Assembly: GCA_934728255.1 (NCBI GenBank)
Contig: CAKVEC010000005.1
Span: forward strand, 62,001 to 126,000
Direction: 5' to 3'
DNA from: an uncultured Bacteroidales bacterium
GTDB lineage: Bacteria > Bacteroidota > Bacteroidia > Bacteroidales > Paludibacteraceae
Length of the DNA: 64,000 bases
Shown here: in pieces, positions 33,389 to 42,002 of the stretch
Layout: every line of letters starts with the position of its first letter
Numbering within the stretch: position 1 is the stretch's first letter
Notes under the pieces: generated by a model
What the model was told of the DNA's origin: nothing
What the model saw: only the letters and a program-made list of their open reading frames with translations
Database searches by the model: none
Made by a program: the position numbers and the translations under genes

Positions 33389-34795
33389 ATGACCATTCAG
33401 TTTCTCGGTGCTGCCAACGAGGTTACGGGCAGCAAACACCTGATCACGACCGATGCAGGAAAACGGATATTGTTGGATTGCGGTATGTATCAGGGCAAAG
33501 GTATGGAAACCGATGCCGCAAACCGCGACCTCGGTTTCGACCCGAAAACGATTGATTGCGTGGTGCTTTCGCATGCGCATATCGACCATTCGGGGCTTCT
33601 ACCTTATATCTATAAATTGGGTTTCCGTGGCGACATCATCTCAACGCCCGCCACGCGCGACCTATGTGCTATTATGCTGCAAGATACTGCGTTTATCCAG
33701 GCGCAGGATATACGTTGGTACAACAAGAAGATGGACCGGCAGCACAAGCCCAAAGTGCAACCGCTCTACGACAACAACCATGTGGAGCGGTGTATGCAGC
33801 ATTTTGTGACGGTGGGGTACGGACGGCGGTATCGCCTGTTTGACGGCGTATATCTGACCTTTACCAATTCGGGACATATGCTCGGTTCGGCAATCTGCAG
33901 CCTTGATATAGAGGAGAACGGTGAGACGAAACGCATTGCCTATACGGGCGACATCGGGCGGGCTAAGAGCCATATCCTCTGTTCGCCACAGCCTTTCCCG
34001 CAATGCGATTACCTGATTTGCGAGTCCACCTACGGAGACCGGTTGCACGAAGATGCGCTGGTGAGCGAAGAGGAACTGCTCGGCGTGGTGGATAGCACAT
34101 GCGTCTATAAGAAAGGCAAACTGCTCATACCGAGTTTCTCGGTAGGACGTACGCAGGAGATTGTATATGTATTGAACAAATTATACAACGACGGGCGTTT
34201 GCCGCATATCCCCGTCTATGTCGATTCACCGCTGTCGGTGAACGCTACGCATATATTCCGTATGTATCTGGGGGAACTGAACGAAGACGTACAAGACGAC
34301 TTGCGCTTTGATGACGACCCATTCGGTTTCAACACGCTGCGGTACATAACGGATATTCGGGAGTCGAAGGCGCTGAACAACAACCCTAATCCGTGTATTA
34401 TCATTTCCGCATCGGGTATGCTGGAGGCAGGGCGTATCAAACACCATGTGGCAAACCATATCTCCGACTCGTCCACCACCATTCTCATTGTGGGCTATTG
34501 TACGCCGACCTCGTTGGGGGCGCGTATCCAAAACCCGGATCTGAAATGGGTCAGTATCTTCGGTTTTGACCACAAGATAAAAGCCCAAGTGAGCAAGATA
34601 GAGGGCTTTTCCGGACATGGAGATTACAAGGAAATGATTAACTATCTTACCCACAGCGTAAATGTAGAGGCGGTACGCCGCACGTTTATCGTGCATGGTG
34701 AGTTGGCAGCGCAAGAAACCTACAAAGACCATTTGTACGAGGCGGGTTTCCGCAATATAGAACATCCGGAGAAAGGTCATACCGTACACCTGTAA
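33389..34795 (+). CDS. Metallo-beta-lactamase/beta-CASP family ribonuclease
   Basis: A 468-residue protein of the CPSF73-like RNA-specific nuclease group. Motif 1 reads GAANEVTGSKH, motif 2 is LSHAHIDHSG with the zinc ligands, then NSGHMLGSA and TGDIG. The beta-CASP domain has DSPLSVNATHIFRMY, ASGMLEAGRIKHH and, near the end, FSGHGDY and VHGE. It probably acts in RNA processing or decay. It follows the histidine kinase by 25 bases on the same strand and ends at a terminator. Confidence 0.93.
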   Translation: MTIQFLGAANEVTGSKHLITTDAGKRILLDCGMYQGKGMETDAANRDLGFDPKTIDCVVLSHAHIDHSGLLPYIYKLGFRGDIISTPATRDLCAIMLQDTAFIQAQDIRWYNKKMDRQHKPKVQPLYDNNHVERCMQHFVTVGYGRRYRLFDGVYLTFTNSGHMLGSAICSLDIEENGETKRIAYTGDIGRAKSHILCSPQPFPQCDYLICESTYGDRLHEDALVSEEELLGVVDSTCVYKKGKLLIPSFSVGRTQEIVYVLNKLYNDGRLPHIPVYVDSPLSVNATHIFRMYLGELNEDVQDDLRFDDDPFGFNTLRYITDIRESKALNNNPNPCIIISASGMLEAGRIKHHVANHISDSSTTILIVGYCTPTSLGARIQNPDLKWVSIFGFDHKIKAQVSKIEGFSGHGDYKEMINYLTHSVNVEAVRRTFIVHGELAAQETYKDHLYEAGFRNIEHPEKGHTVHL

Positions 34796-34813
34796 TCCCG
34801 CGAGTATATACAA

Positions 34814-34856
34814 AACAAAAAACGGATGCTTGATTCGAGCAACCGTTTTTTTGTTT
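34814..34856. terminator. Convergent terminator
   Basis: AAAAAACGG pairs with CCGTTTTTT through a stem that also contains TGCTTG/GAGCA, T-rich on both strands. It serves the nuclease gene and the exporter operon. Confidence 0.75.
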
Positions 34857-36177
34857 ACATATATGCCAGTTCGGCAGCGTCTTCAGGATCGGGGTCGGCG
34901 ATGTGAATTTCGGTCTCGGAGACTTGCGAAACAGGATCGACCTCCTCCATCTCCAAAGTACCTTGGGCGGCTTTGTGGTCGTGTATCTTGCCTAATACGA
35001 AGAGCAACAGGCAGTTGATGCAGAAATATCCGCCTGCGAGTATCCACAGGGCTATATATTCGCGGCTTGTCTGCGCCAGCGTGGCACCCATCGAGTTGAT
35101 ATGGATAAAGCCGTGTGCACCCCACGTATAGGGGAATATATAACTCAGATACAACCACGCTTTTGGCAACATCTGTTGCGGCCACGATACGCCCGCAATA
35201 AAGAGAAATATCAGCGTGGAGGAGATAAGCAGTACCATACCGCTCTCGCGGTTGCGGATAAAGACCGACACCGACATAGAGAAATAGATGGTAGCCAAGA
35301 GGAAAGGCACATAGAACTTCATAACATCTATCGGGTTGCCGATATGGGGCAGGTTGAAGATGCGCGGGATAAGCAACAGGTCGATTGCACCAAGCGCCAT
35401 ATAGATGAGAAAATACGCCATCGAACGCCCGAGCGTGATACGCAGTACGCTGGCGGAGCGTCTGGCACCAGGTAGCAGGAACAGTTGCCGGTTCTCCTCG
35501 CGTGCCGTACCGCCCAACATGCAGATTCCGAAGAACAGAGTCTGGTGGAGAATAAGCATCAGCACGGCGGGAATCAGGAATGATGCATAACCGCCCGATG
35601 GGCAGAAAAGCGCAGTCTCAGTATAGGGTGCATCCTGCACAAGCGACCATGCAAACTCGGTGTCGTATCCCATCGCCTCGTAGCGGTCAATCTGGATATT
35701 GCGCATACTCTCAAGCATCACTTGGTTGCAACTCAGATAGACGGCTTTCATATAGAGGAACGACGACATATCGCAGTAGAGCGAGATATGCGCCTGCTCC
35801 AAACCCGAGTTGATAGCGGCGGCATAGTCAGTGGGGAAATAGATGATTCCGTGTACTTTCTGGTCGCGCATCAGCATCTCTGCCTCTTGCATAGACGCAC
35901 AGGAATAGGCGATGGTGATGTCGGGGCAGGCGTTCCAACGATGGAGAAATTCACGGCTCTCGGGCGAGCAACTCATATCCACTACAGCCACAGGCACATT
36001 TTCCACATTGTCTTTCCAATAGATACAATTGTAGAGGATAGGGTAGGCTATACCCGCAAGGATAAAAATGACCAGCACACCGGGGTCGCGAAAGACACGG
36101 CGCAACTCGTCCACGAAGACAAACCCAGCCTCCTTGAACTTCAGCCATTGTGTATAGAGAAAACGGAAAGTACCCAT
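34855..36177 (-). CDS. ABC-2 type permease, second of pair
   Basis: A 440-residue membrane protein of the ABC-2 (YhhJ/YbhR-like) group. An N-terminal helix (residues 33-52) is followed by a periplasmic domain of about 150 residues, then five helices (residues about 200-395), including the conserved LISSTLIFLFIAGVSWP. A 45-residue acidic cytoplasmic tail (EMEEVDPVSQVSETE and beyond) is unusual. Together with the next permease, HlyD and TolC it should form a tripartite exporter. No ATP-binding subunit is encoded nearby. Substrate unknown. Confidence 0.87.
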   Translation of the reverse strand: MGTFRFLYTQWLKFKEAGFVFVDELRRVFRDPGVLVIFILAGIAYPILYNCIYWKDNVENVPVAVVDMSCSPESREFLHRWNACPDITIAYSCASMQEAEMLMRDQKVHGIIYFPTDYAAAINSGLEQAHISLYCDMSSFLYMKAVYLSCNQVMLESMRNIQIDRYEAMGYDTEFAWSLVQDAPYTETALFCPSGGYASFLIPAVLMLILHQTLFFGICMLGGTAREENRQLFLLPGARRSASVLRITLGRSMAYFLIYMALGAIDLLLIPRIFNLPHIGNPIDVMKFYVPFLLATIYFSMSVSVFIRNRESGMVLLISSTLIFLFIAGVSWPQQMLPKAWLYLSYIFPYTWGAHGFIHINSMGATLAQTSREYIALWILAGGYFCINCLLLFVLGKIHDHKAAQGTLEMEEVDPVSQVSETEIHIADPDPEDAAELAYM

Positions 36178-36180
36178 TTT

Positions 36181-36247
36181 GAATTAACAATTAAAAATTA
36201 ACAATTAATATACGCTGCCATTTACAAATTGACCCATTTACAAATTG
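36181..36247. repeat. Heptamer array and TTACAAATTG repeats before the permease
   Basis: Read on the coding (minus) strand, TTAATTG-type heptamers (36181-36209) run to three bases before the ATG at 36177. Two CATTTACAAATTG units with a 15-base period lie at 36220-36247. Confidence 0.75.
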
Positions 36248-36248
36248 C

Positions 36249-37424
36249 CTATTTCAGCGGGTAGTTTTGGTAGAGCATTGCTTTGTAGAGACGCGGAGAA
36301 ACAATCAGCGGCATAATAAAGAATGCACACAGCCCCAGGCAGAGCGGAATGGAGTTGATGACAGGGGCTGCCATCAGTGCCTCATTAACGTAGATACGAT
36401 AGAAATAACGCAGCGGCACGAGATATGTCCACGCTTGAATAGCAGGGAGCATATTCATGACAGGATAGGTGAAGCCCGAGAGCGAGAAACCCAACATACC
36501 ATACAAGGCCCCGATAGACACAGCATCACGCAGAGTGGGGAGTGCGCCGATGATACAGATTGCCATAGACTCCATTGCAAAGATAAGCAGTACCATGGCA
36601 AGCATCAGACGGGTAAGCGAGCCATTGACAGGGAAATGCATAAACTTAAAGAGAATGACTTCACAACCGATACCCAACACTATATATAATATGGTGTAGG
36701 GAATGAGTTTGCCGATCATTGCAATGGTGTAGTTGCCACCTGCGGCACGCAGCCAATCGTGGCACGTACGGCATTTGAGTTCAAAACCGATTGCAAAGAT
36801 AGTAAGCATCAGTACCACCAAAGACAATATACCCGGCAGAATGGTCGAGACAAGATAGACCGCATAATTGCTCCACGGGTTCGCCACCATATGCGCCTCA
36901 ATAGTAACAGGTTGTATGCGCTTCATTATGAGGTCGTCGGGCAGTCCTTTCTTGCGCAATACTTCACGCTGGAATGCACCCGAGGTGAGGTTACACATGG
37001 TGAGCAGTTGTTTGTAGGCTGTACTGGCACCGACGGTATAGGCATTGTTGGTATAGAAAGAGAGTTGCGGACGCTTGAAGGCAACGAGATCGGAATAGAA
37101 ATGGTCGGGAATGACCAAGATACCGAAAATCTCACCCCGCTGCATAGCACGCCGCGCCTCGGCATAGTCAGGCGTGATAAGCACGATGTTCACCGCTGAA
37201 GTTGCTTGCATCTCGTGGCACAGACGGCGGGAGATACTGGTTTGATCGGCATCAACAACAGCGATGGGTATATTCTCTGGTGCCCCGCTCCGCATAATCG
37301 ACAGGAAGAAAAAGGTACTAAGTACCATTACTCCCACCGAAGCGAATATGTAAAGCGGACGCACGAACATCCGACTCAGTTCGCGCTTCATCACACGCCA
37401 TATAGATGAGAAAAACGTTCTCAC
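36249..37424 (-). CDS. ABC-2 type permease, first of pair
   Basis: A 391-residue ABC-2 permease with the same plan as its partner: helix at residues 20-42, periplasmic domain (AVVDADQTSISRRL near residue 55), and five C-terminal helices with LGFSLSGFTYPVMNMLPAIQ, the family's conserved penultimate helix. The start is GTG at 37424; an ATG at residue 13 is an alternative. The two permeases are diverged paralogues and likely form a heterodimer. It follows HlyD in the operon, with a 160-base repeat-filled gap. Confidence 0.87.
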   Translation of the reverse strand: MRTFFSSIWRVMKRELSRMFVRPLYIFASVGVMVLSTFFFLSIMRSGAPENIPIAVVDADQTSISRRLCHEMQATSAVNIVLITPDYAEARRAMQRGEIFGILVIPDHFYSDLVAFKRPQLSFYTNNAYTVGASTAYKQLLTMCNLTSGAFQREVLRKKGLPDDLIMKRIQPVTIEAHMVANPWSNYAVYLVSTILPGILSLVVLMLTIFAIGFELKCRTCHDWLRAAGGNYTIAMIGKLIPYTILYIVLGIGCEVILFKFMHFPVNGSLTRLMLAMVLLIFAMESMAICIIGALPTLRDAVSIGALYGMLGFSLSGFTYPVMNMLPAIQAWTYLVPLRYFYRIYVNEALMAAPVINSIPLCLGLCAFFIMPLIVSPRLYKAMLYQNYPLK

Positions 37425-37430
37425 GTTAGT

Positions 37431-37464
37431 TCAATTAACAAGTAAGAATTAACAATTAATATAC
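37431..37464. repeat. Heptamer array before the permease
   Basis: On the coding strand the sequence TATTAATTGTTAATT is followed by TTAC/TTAATTG heptamers, ending seven bases before the GTG start. It is nearly the same as the copies at 36181, 43941 and 63351. Confidence 0.75.
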
Positions 37465-37496
37465 AGGTATGGGCAATAGCACAATATCCTCATAGG

Positions 37497-37584
37497 AATC
37501 ACCCACTAATCACCCACTAATCACCCACTAATCACCCACTCCTGTAAGCAACAAGGAAGGGGTATCATCAGGGAAACCACAGGG
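37497..37584. repeat. 11-base-period array, AATCACCCACT type
   Basis: Four exact copies of AATCACCCACT, then four degenerate 11-base units that end in AGGG. The exact unit is the reverse complement of the array at 47291-47334. Confidence 0.9.
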
Positions 37585-37587
37585 AGA

Positions 37588-38574
37588 TTATTTGACCACG
37601 ATAGCGGTCATACCCGGACGTAGGTTCGGAATACTCGTGAGCGGTTTTGCCTTGACATCAAACGTGCGGACATCATATTGCCCGTTGGCTTGTGTACTAC
37701 GCCATGTGGCGTAGGTTCCCATGGCTTTCACGTAGGTAACAGCCACCTCGTGGAGGTCGTCGCCAAGAGCGGGGATACGCACCTGCAAATGTGTGCCGGG
37801 GGTGATGCCACGGAGCATATCCTCGCGCACGGCGAAAGTAAACCACATATCATTCAGATCCACAATCGCCATCACGGGGCTACCTTGTCCGACGAGTTCG
37901 CCTGTCTTGGGAAAACGTTCCGACACTTCACCGTCAATAGGGGAAGTCAGGTAACGCTCCGCGCGGGCAGCCTCTACCTCTTGGATGATGCCGTCCACCC
38001 GTGCCACTTGTGCAGCGGCAGCGGCTTTGTCCTCGGAGCGTGCACCCGCCGTAGCCATATCGTACTGGCTTTTAGCGGCTTTGACGGTAGCAGAAGCGGC
38101 TTTGTACTGCGCCTCCACTTCATCGCGTTTCTGCTCGGATACTACGCCTTTTTCATACAGGCGTTGTACACGCTCGTAACTCTTGCGGTAGATTTCTTCG
38201 CCTGCTTTGGCTTTCTGCCAGAGTTCGTAGGCACCCACTATCTGTTCGCGCTGTGCGCCATTTTGTGCCTTTTCATTGATGGCCTCGGCAGCAGCACGGG
38301 CAGCCATTGCCTGTGCCATCTTTGCCTCCACTTCGGGCGAGTTGATGATCACAAGGGTATCACCCTTCTTTACGTGGTCGCCCTCTTCGGCAAGGTACAT
38401 CTCTATACGCCCCGGTACCTTTCCCGATACCCGGTATTCGGTGGCTTCCGCCTCACCGGTAATCAGTATTTCCTCGGGTTGAAGAGCAAACACTCCCACA
38501 AGGGCAACGATGACAACTACTATCAACATCGCTGCCAAGCCGAGCAGCAGACTGCCTTTTTTCTCTTTTCTCAT
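37588..38574 (-). CDS. HlyD-family periplasmic adaptor
   Basis: A 328-residue membrane fusion protein linking inner-membrane permeases to an outer-membrane TolC channel. One N-terminal helix (residues 9-28) is followed by the lipoyl half-motif (VSGKVPGRIEMYLAEEGDHV at 50-69), a long alpha-helical hairpin (residues 80-195, Ala/Glu/Lys rich), the second lipoyl half (LTSPIDGEVSERFPKTGELV) and a beta-barrel domain. The C-terminal RPGMTAIVV is typical. It is the second gene of the TolC-HlyD-permease-permease operon. Confidence 0.93.
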   Translation of the reverse strand: MRKEKKGSLLLGLAAMLIVVVIVALVGVFALQPEEILITGEAEATEYRVSGKVPGRIEMYLAEEGDHVKKGDTLVIINSPEVEAKMAQAMAARAAAEAINEKAQNGAQREQIVGAYELWQKAKAGEEIYRKSYERVQRLYEKGVVSEQKRDEVEAQYKAASATVKAAKSQYDMATAGARSEDKAAAAAQVARVDGIIQEVEAARAERYLTSPIDGEVSERFPKTGELVGQGSPVMAIVDLNDMWFTFAVREDMLRGITPGTHLQVRIPALGDDLHEVAVTYVKAMGTYATWRSTQANGQYDVRTFDVKAKPLTSIPNLRPGMTAIVVK

Positions 38575-38591
38575 TGTTTTCTAAATTATTA

Positions 38592-38637
38592 AGGTCGTTA
38601 AAGTCCTTAAGGTCTTTAAGGTCTTTAAGGTCGTTTA
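38592..38637. repeat. 9-base-period array
   Basis: AAGGTCTTT-type units, about five copies, fill the gap between the TolC stop and HlyD start. In the mRNA they read CTTAAAGAC. Confidence 0.8.
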
Positions 38638-38638
38638 T

Positions 38639-40117
38639 CTAATATCTTAGTGTTGAAGTATATTTTTTGAAATAGGTCTCGCAAACTTGCGCTTCCACAT
38701 CGGCGTCAATCTTGTCGCTCGAAGCAGATAGCCATGCGGTCTGCGCCTGCATCAAGTCGGTGGCGGTTGCCATACCCGCTTTGAATGACTCGTCAGCAAA
38801 GCGGAGTACCTCTTCTGCGTTCTTTACCCCGAGTTCGGTCATCACTACTTTTTGGTTGGCTTCCAACACTTTCTGGTTGGCTTGCGTGATTTGCAATTCA
38901 AGCATTTCGCGGGCGTCTTCTTTTTTGAGAGCAACGGCGCGTGCCTGATGTTTGGCGGCCTTCAGACGCAAAATATCATCGGCGTGCGCAATCGGTACAT
39001 TGACCACTACACCTGCCGAGAAGAAACCGTGTCCTTTCCAATCGTTGCTGAACCCGTTTTCCACATTCGGATTGGTGTAGATATAGTTAGCAGACGCCAC
39101 GATGTTCGGTTGTAGTCCTGCCGCCATAATTTTTGCGTTTGATTCAGCAATCTTCTGTGCCTGTTCAAGCATCTTTATTTCGGAACGTGAGTTAATGATA
39201 GACGAATAGTCCGAAATAGAATCATGCAAAACCACTTCGCCGATATGCGAATCATCCAATATAATATCTTGGTTGAGAGGCAGTCCGCATATCTGGCATA
39301 GTGCCATCTTGCTGAGTACCAATCCGTTCTCGGCTTGCAGTTTTTTCAGTTCCGCCTCACCGCGTTTCTGTTTTACCTTCAGCAAGTCGGACTGAGTAGC
39401 CATACCTTCGTTCACGAGAGTGGTTACATTGTCCTCCAATGTAATGAGCAGATTGTAGTACTTGGTGGCAAGTTCCAATTTCTTTTCCACCGATATAACG
39501 CGCCAATAGGCTTCGTCCACCGATACAATGATGTCATCGCGCTTGCTGTCAGCCTCAATGTTCACCGTTTCCTCAGTGGCTTTGGCTATGCGGTACAACT
39601 CGCGCAGGCGACCGCCCACATAGATAGGTTGTGTTATACCTACTTGCCCGACAAACAGGTGTGTCATATCGAGATCAAGTGCCTGATAGAGTTGCTGATA
39701 GGCATCAGCGAGCATTTGTCCGGACTCGTTTTGCAAGGTCAGCACTTGTTTGCCTACTTCGGGCAACTGCTGTGATTGTTGTGCCAGTTGGTTCATGGCT
39801 GAGCCCTCGCTCCATTGGAACGAAGCCGAACCATCTTTCCCCACCGTAGCCGTACCGAACGAGAAATCCATTTGGTTGGGCAGCAAAACAGCGTGCTGCG
39901 AGTTCCATGTATATGCCGCATTGGCGGTAATCTTCGGGAACATTGCCGCAAGGGCGGCTTGGCGGTTGTAGTCGGCTGCTTGGCGCAACTCGTCGCCTGC
40001 TTGGGTAGAGACGGCTTTCAGCGCATACCCACGGCAGTCGTCAAGCGTCAGCATCTGCGCCCTGGCGGGCAGTGCGGCAAGCAACAAACCTATAATATAA
40101 AATAATGTTCGTTTCAT
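38639..40117 (-). CDS. TolC-family outer-membrane efflux protein
   Basis: A 492-residue exported protein (signal MKRTLFYIIGLLLAALPARA) with the two-fold OEP repeat: long helices at about residues 35-180 and 245-440, and strand segments such as HLFVGQVGITQPIYVGGRL and ASANYIYTNPN that build the trimeric outer-membrane barrel. It provides the exit duct of the tripartite exporter encoded downstream. It follows a small lipoprotein gene by 59 bases. Confidence 0.93.
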   Translation of the reverse strand: MKRTLFYIIGLLLAALPARAQMLTLDDCRGYALKAVSTQAGDELRQAADYNRQAALAAMFPKITANAAYTWNSQHAVLLPNQMDFSFGTATVGKDGSASFQWSEGSAMNQLAQQSQQLPEVGKQVLTLQNESGQMLADAYQQLYQALDLDMTHLFVGQVGITQPIYVGGRLRELYRIAKATEETVNIEADSKRDDIIVSVDEAYWRVISVEKKLELATKYYNLLITLEDNVTTLVNEGMATQSDLLKVKQKRGEAELKKLQAENGLVLSKMALCQICGLPLNQDIILDDSHIGEVVLHDSISDYSSIINSRSEIKMLEQAQKIAESNAKIMAAGLQPNIVASANYIYTNPNVENGFSNDWKGHGFFSAGVVVNVPIAHADDILRLKAAKHQARAVALKKEDAREMLELQITQANQKVLEANQKVVMTELGVKNAEEVLRFADESFKAGMATATDLMQAQTAWLSASSDKIDADVEAQVCETYFKKYTSTLRY

Positions 40118-40144
40118 ATGTAAGTTTACAATGCAGTTCCTGTA

Positions 40145-40176
40145 TCCCCCCTCTCTGAGGGGGGGGAGGGGGAGTC
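40145..40176. repeat. GC-rich repeat element, copy B
   Basis: CCCCCCTCTCTGAG followed by two G-runs and GAGTC, immediately before the stop codon side of the lipoprotein gene. It matches the element in murF and the one before def. Confidence 0.75.
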
Positions 40177-40761
40177 TTAGTTTTTCTTGCAGAGCATCTG
40201 AATATCTGCCCCCTCCACCGTACGTTGTTTGTCCTCTTGCGACTGCCCCTTGTAGTTGAGCGAGAAGATGATGTTGTTCTCGTAGGTCTTGGCGTTGCCT
40301 GTTACCGTGATGTCAAATACTTCGGTTTCAGTCTTGGTATAGGTGATAATTGAGTCGCGGAATTTGCTTTGTCCCAAAATATCCAAATACGGAACATGGA
40401 GTGTATCGCTATATTCGGTCGTAATCGGCAAATCAAGCGTGCGGGTGAAGCCATCAAAACTCAGTTCGTCGCCTGACAATGTACCTTTGGTATGATATAC
40501 ATCGCCGTTCAGTTGATCAAAAGTAAGCAGTACTTTGTCGTTGTCTTTTAGGCTTACCAACTCAAACGAACCGGTCTCGTTGGTCAGATTGACCACCTGC
40601 GAGACCGTGGCTTTCGGATTGCTTTCATCAGGCATTTGCAGTGTGACTTTACCTGTTGTCTTGAAACGATAACCGCCTTTGGCATCACGCACATCTGCGG
40701 TGTCTGCACACGATGCCATAACGAGGCAAATCGCGGCAAAATAAAACATTTGTTTTTTCAT
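40177..40761 (-). CDS. Hypothetical lipoprotein, first gene of the exporter operon
   Basis: A 194-residue lipoprotein: signal MKKQMFYFAAICLVM then the ASC lipobox. The mature part is rich in beta strands and Thr/Asp (TGKVTLQMPDES, VSLKDNDKVLLTF, SIITYTKTETEVF). I do not recognise a family with confidence; DUF4738-like is possible. It lies upstream of tolC and divergent from the AraC regulator, so it may assist or report on the exporter. Confidence 0.7.
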   Translation of the reverse strand: MKKQMFYFAAICLVMASCADTADVRDAKGGYRFKTTGKVTLQMPDESNPKATVSQVVNLTNETGSFELVSLKDNDKVLLTFDQLNGDVYHTKGTLSGDELSFDGFTRTLDLPITTEYSDTLHVPYLDILGQSKFRDSIITYTKTETEVFDITVTGNAKTYENNIIFSLNYKGQSQEDKQRTVEGADIQMLCKKN

Positions 40762-40935
40762 ATCTTTGTATTATTTTATTCTTTTGTTAAATTTACAACA
40801 AATAACGTTCCTAAATGTTCGTATAACCTATGCAAAATGTTTGCCAAAACACGTTTTGTGAGTTGTCCGTTTTTCTAACAGAATGGTCGTTTTGGTAAAA
40901 ACGTAACAATGTAGTCGTTTTTTATGCAAAAAATT

Positions 40936-40966
40936 ATGTACATATCAAATAAATTTTGTACCTTTG
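40936..40966 (+). promoter_or_regulatory. Promoter of the AraC regulator
   Basis: ATG in place of TTG, 20 bases with ATATCAAA in the conserved register, then TACCTTTG. It also lies in the divergent spacer upstream of the exporter operon, where the regulator could act. Confidence 0.7.
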
Positions 40967-41002
40967 CAGAAAATAGAAACATTTTATACCTCTATCATAG
41001 TT

Positions 41003-41863
41003 ATGACACTCGAAGCAGAAGATGTATTTTTGACAAATTCAACCGAAGATCTGCCAAAACGCACCCATTATCAATTGGGCGACAGTATGTCGTTGATGTT
41101 GTGCCGTGCGGGCAGTATGGATATTATCGTAAATGGTAAGAAAATGACCATTCTGCCACAACATCTGTTTGTGGTATTGCCCAATACGTATATCGGAGAA
41201 TTTACTGTTTCTTATGATTTTAAGTTTACGCTTCTGCGTATCAAGGCGGAGTTGTTCCAGCAGATTTTGTTCGATAATTTCCGTATAGAGCCGCGTTGGT
41301 GGGAGAAACAGCGTTTCTTGAAAATGTGTCCGGTGATCCATTTGGAGCCAATTCACATCGAGTTGCTTGATACATACTATCATTTGATGGAACTCTATCT
41401 TTCCGACCCTATACAATCGCATTATCGTATCAACATTATGCATAGTGCGGTGCGCGCATTGGTCTTGGAGATGTTCAACTATCTTGATACAATTCTGGAA
41501 CCGGTCAGCGAGGACGAGAATGGCAGAGCCATTACGCAGAGCGACTATACTTTCCGCCATTTCTTGGAGTTGCTGCAAAACAACCCGCAGCAGCGTGAGG
41601 TACAATGGTATGCCGAGCAGATGAATATCACGCCGAAATACCTGTCGGAGATATGCAAGATGCGCAGTGGCAAGTCGGCTTCGGAATGGATTGTCGAAGT
41701 TACAATGAACGACATCAAGCAGCGTCTTGTACGGTCAGGCGAGAGTATCAAAGAGGTGGCATTCCAACTCGGGTTCCCCAATAGCAGTTTCTTCTGCCAG
41801 TATGTCAAGAAACATACGGGTATGACTCCCAACCATCTCCGCAAGCAAAAAGACCTGCAGTAA
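41003..41863 (+). CDS. AraC-family transcriptional regulator
   Basis: A 286-residue regulator. The N-terminal half is a cupin-like sensing domain (YQLGDSMSLMLCRAGSMDII, HLFVVLPNTYIGEF). The C-terminal 100 residues hold the two helix-turn-helix motifs of AraC: WYAEQMNITPKYLSEICK and IKEVAFQLGFPNSSFFCQYV, ending KKHTGMTPNHLRK. The start at 41003 follows the promoter by 37 bases; an upstream TTG frame start lies inside the promoter and is excluded. It is divergent from the exporter operon and probably its regulator. Confidence 0.92.
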   Translation: MTLEAEDVFLTNSTEDLPKRTHYQLGDSMSLMLCRAGSMDIIVNGKKMTILPQHLFVVLPNTYIGEFTVSYDFKFTLLRIKAELFQQILFDNFRIEPRWWEKQRFLKMCPVIHLEPIHIELLDTYYHLMELYLSDPIQSHYRINIMHSAVRALVLEMFNYLDTILEPVSEDENGRAITQSDYTFRHFLELLQNNPQQREVQWYAEQMNITPKYLSEICKMRSGKSASEWIVEVTMNDIKQRLVRSGESIKEVAFQLGFPNSSFFCQYVKKHTGMTPNHLRKQKDLQ

Positions 41864-41899
41864 AAGATTTACCTTATCTAAGATACATTGGAATGCATA

Positions 41900-41942
41900 G
41901 AAAGAGGCTGTCAGACAATTGTCGTCCGGCAGCCTCTTTTTA
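41900..41942. terminator. Terminator after the AraC gene
   Basis: AAAGAGGCTG pairs with CAGCCTCTTT across an imperfect central stem; a T run follows. Confidence 0.8.
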
Positions 41943-41950
41943 GTAACATA

Positions 41951-42002
41951 GACTTATCCTCTGCGGAATCACCCGATAACAACCCGTTAATCACCCGATG
42001 CG
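41951..42002. repeat. 11-base-period array
   Basis: Units such as TGCGGAATCAC, CCGATAACAAC, CCGTTAATCAC keep an exact 11-base step up to the mnmA stop codon. Confidence 0.75.
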
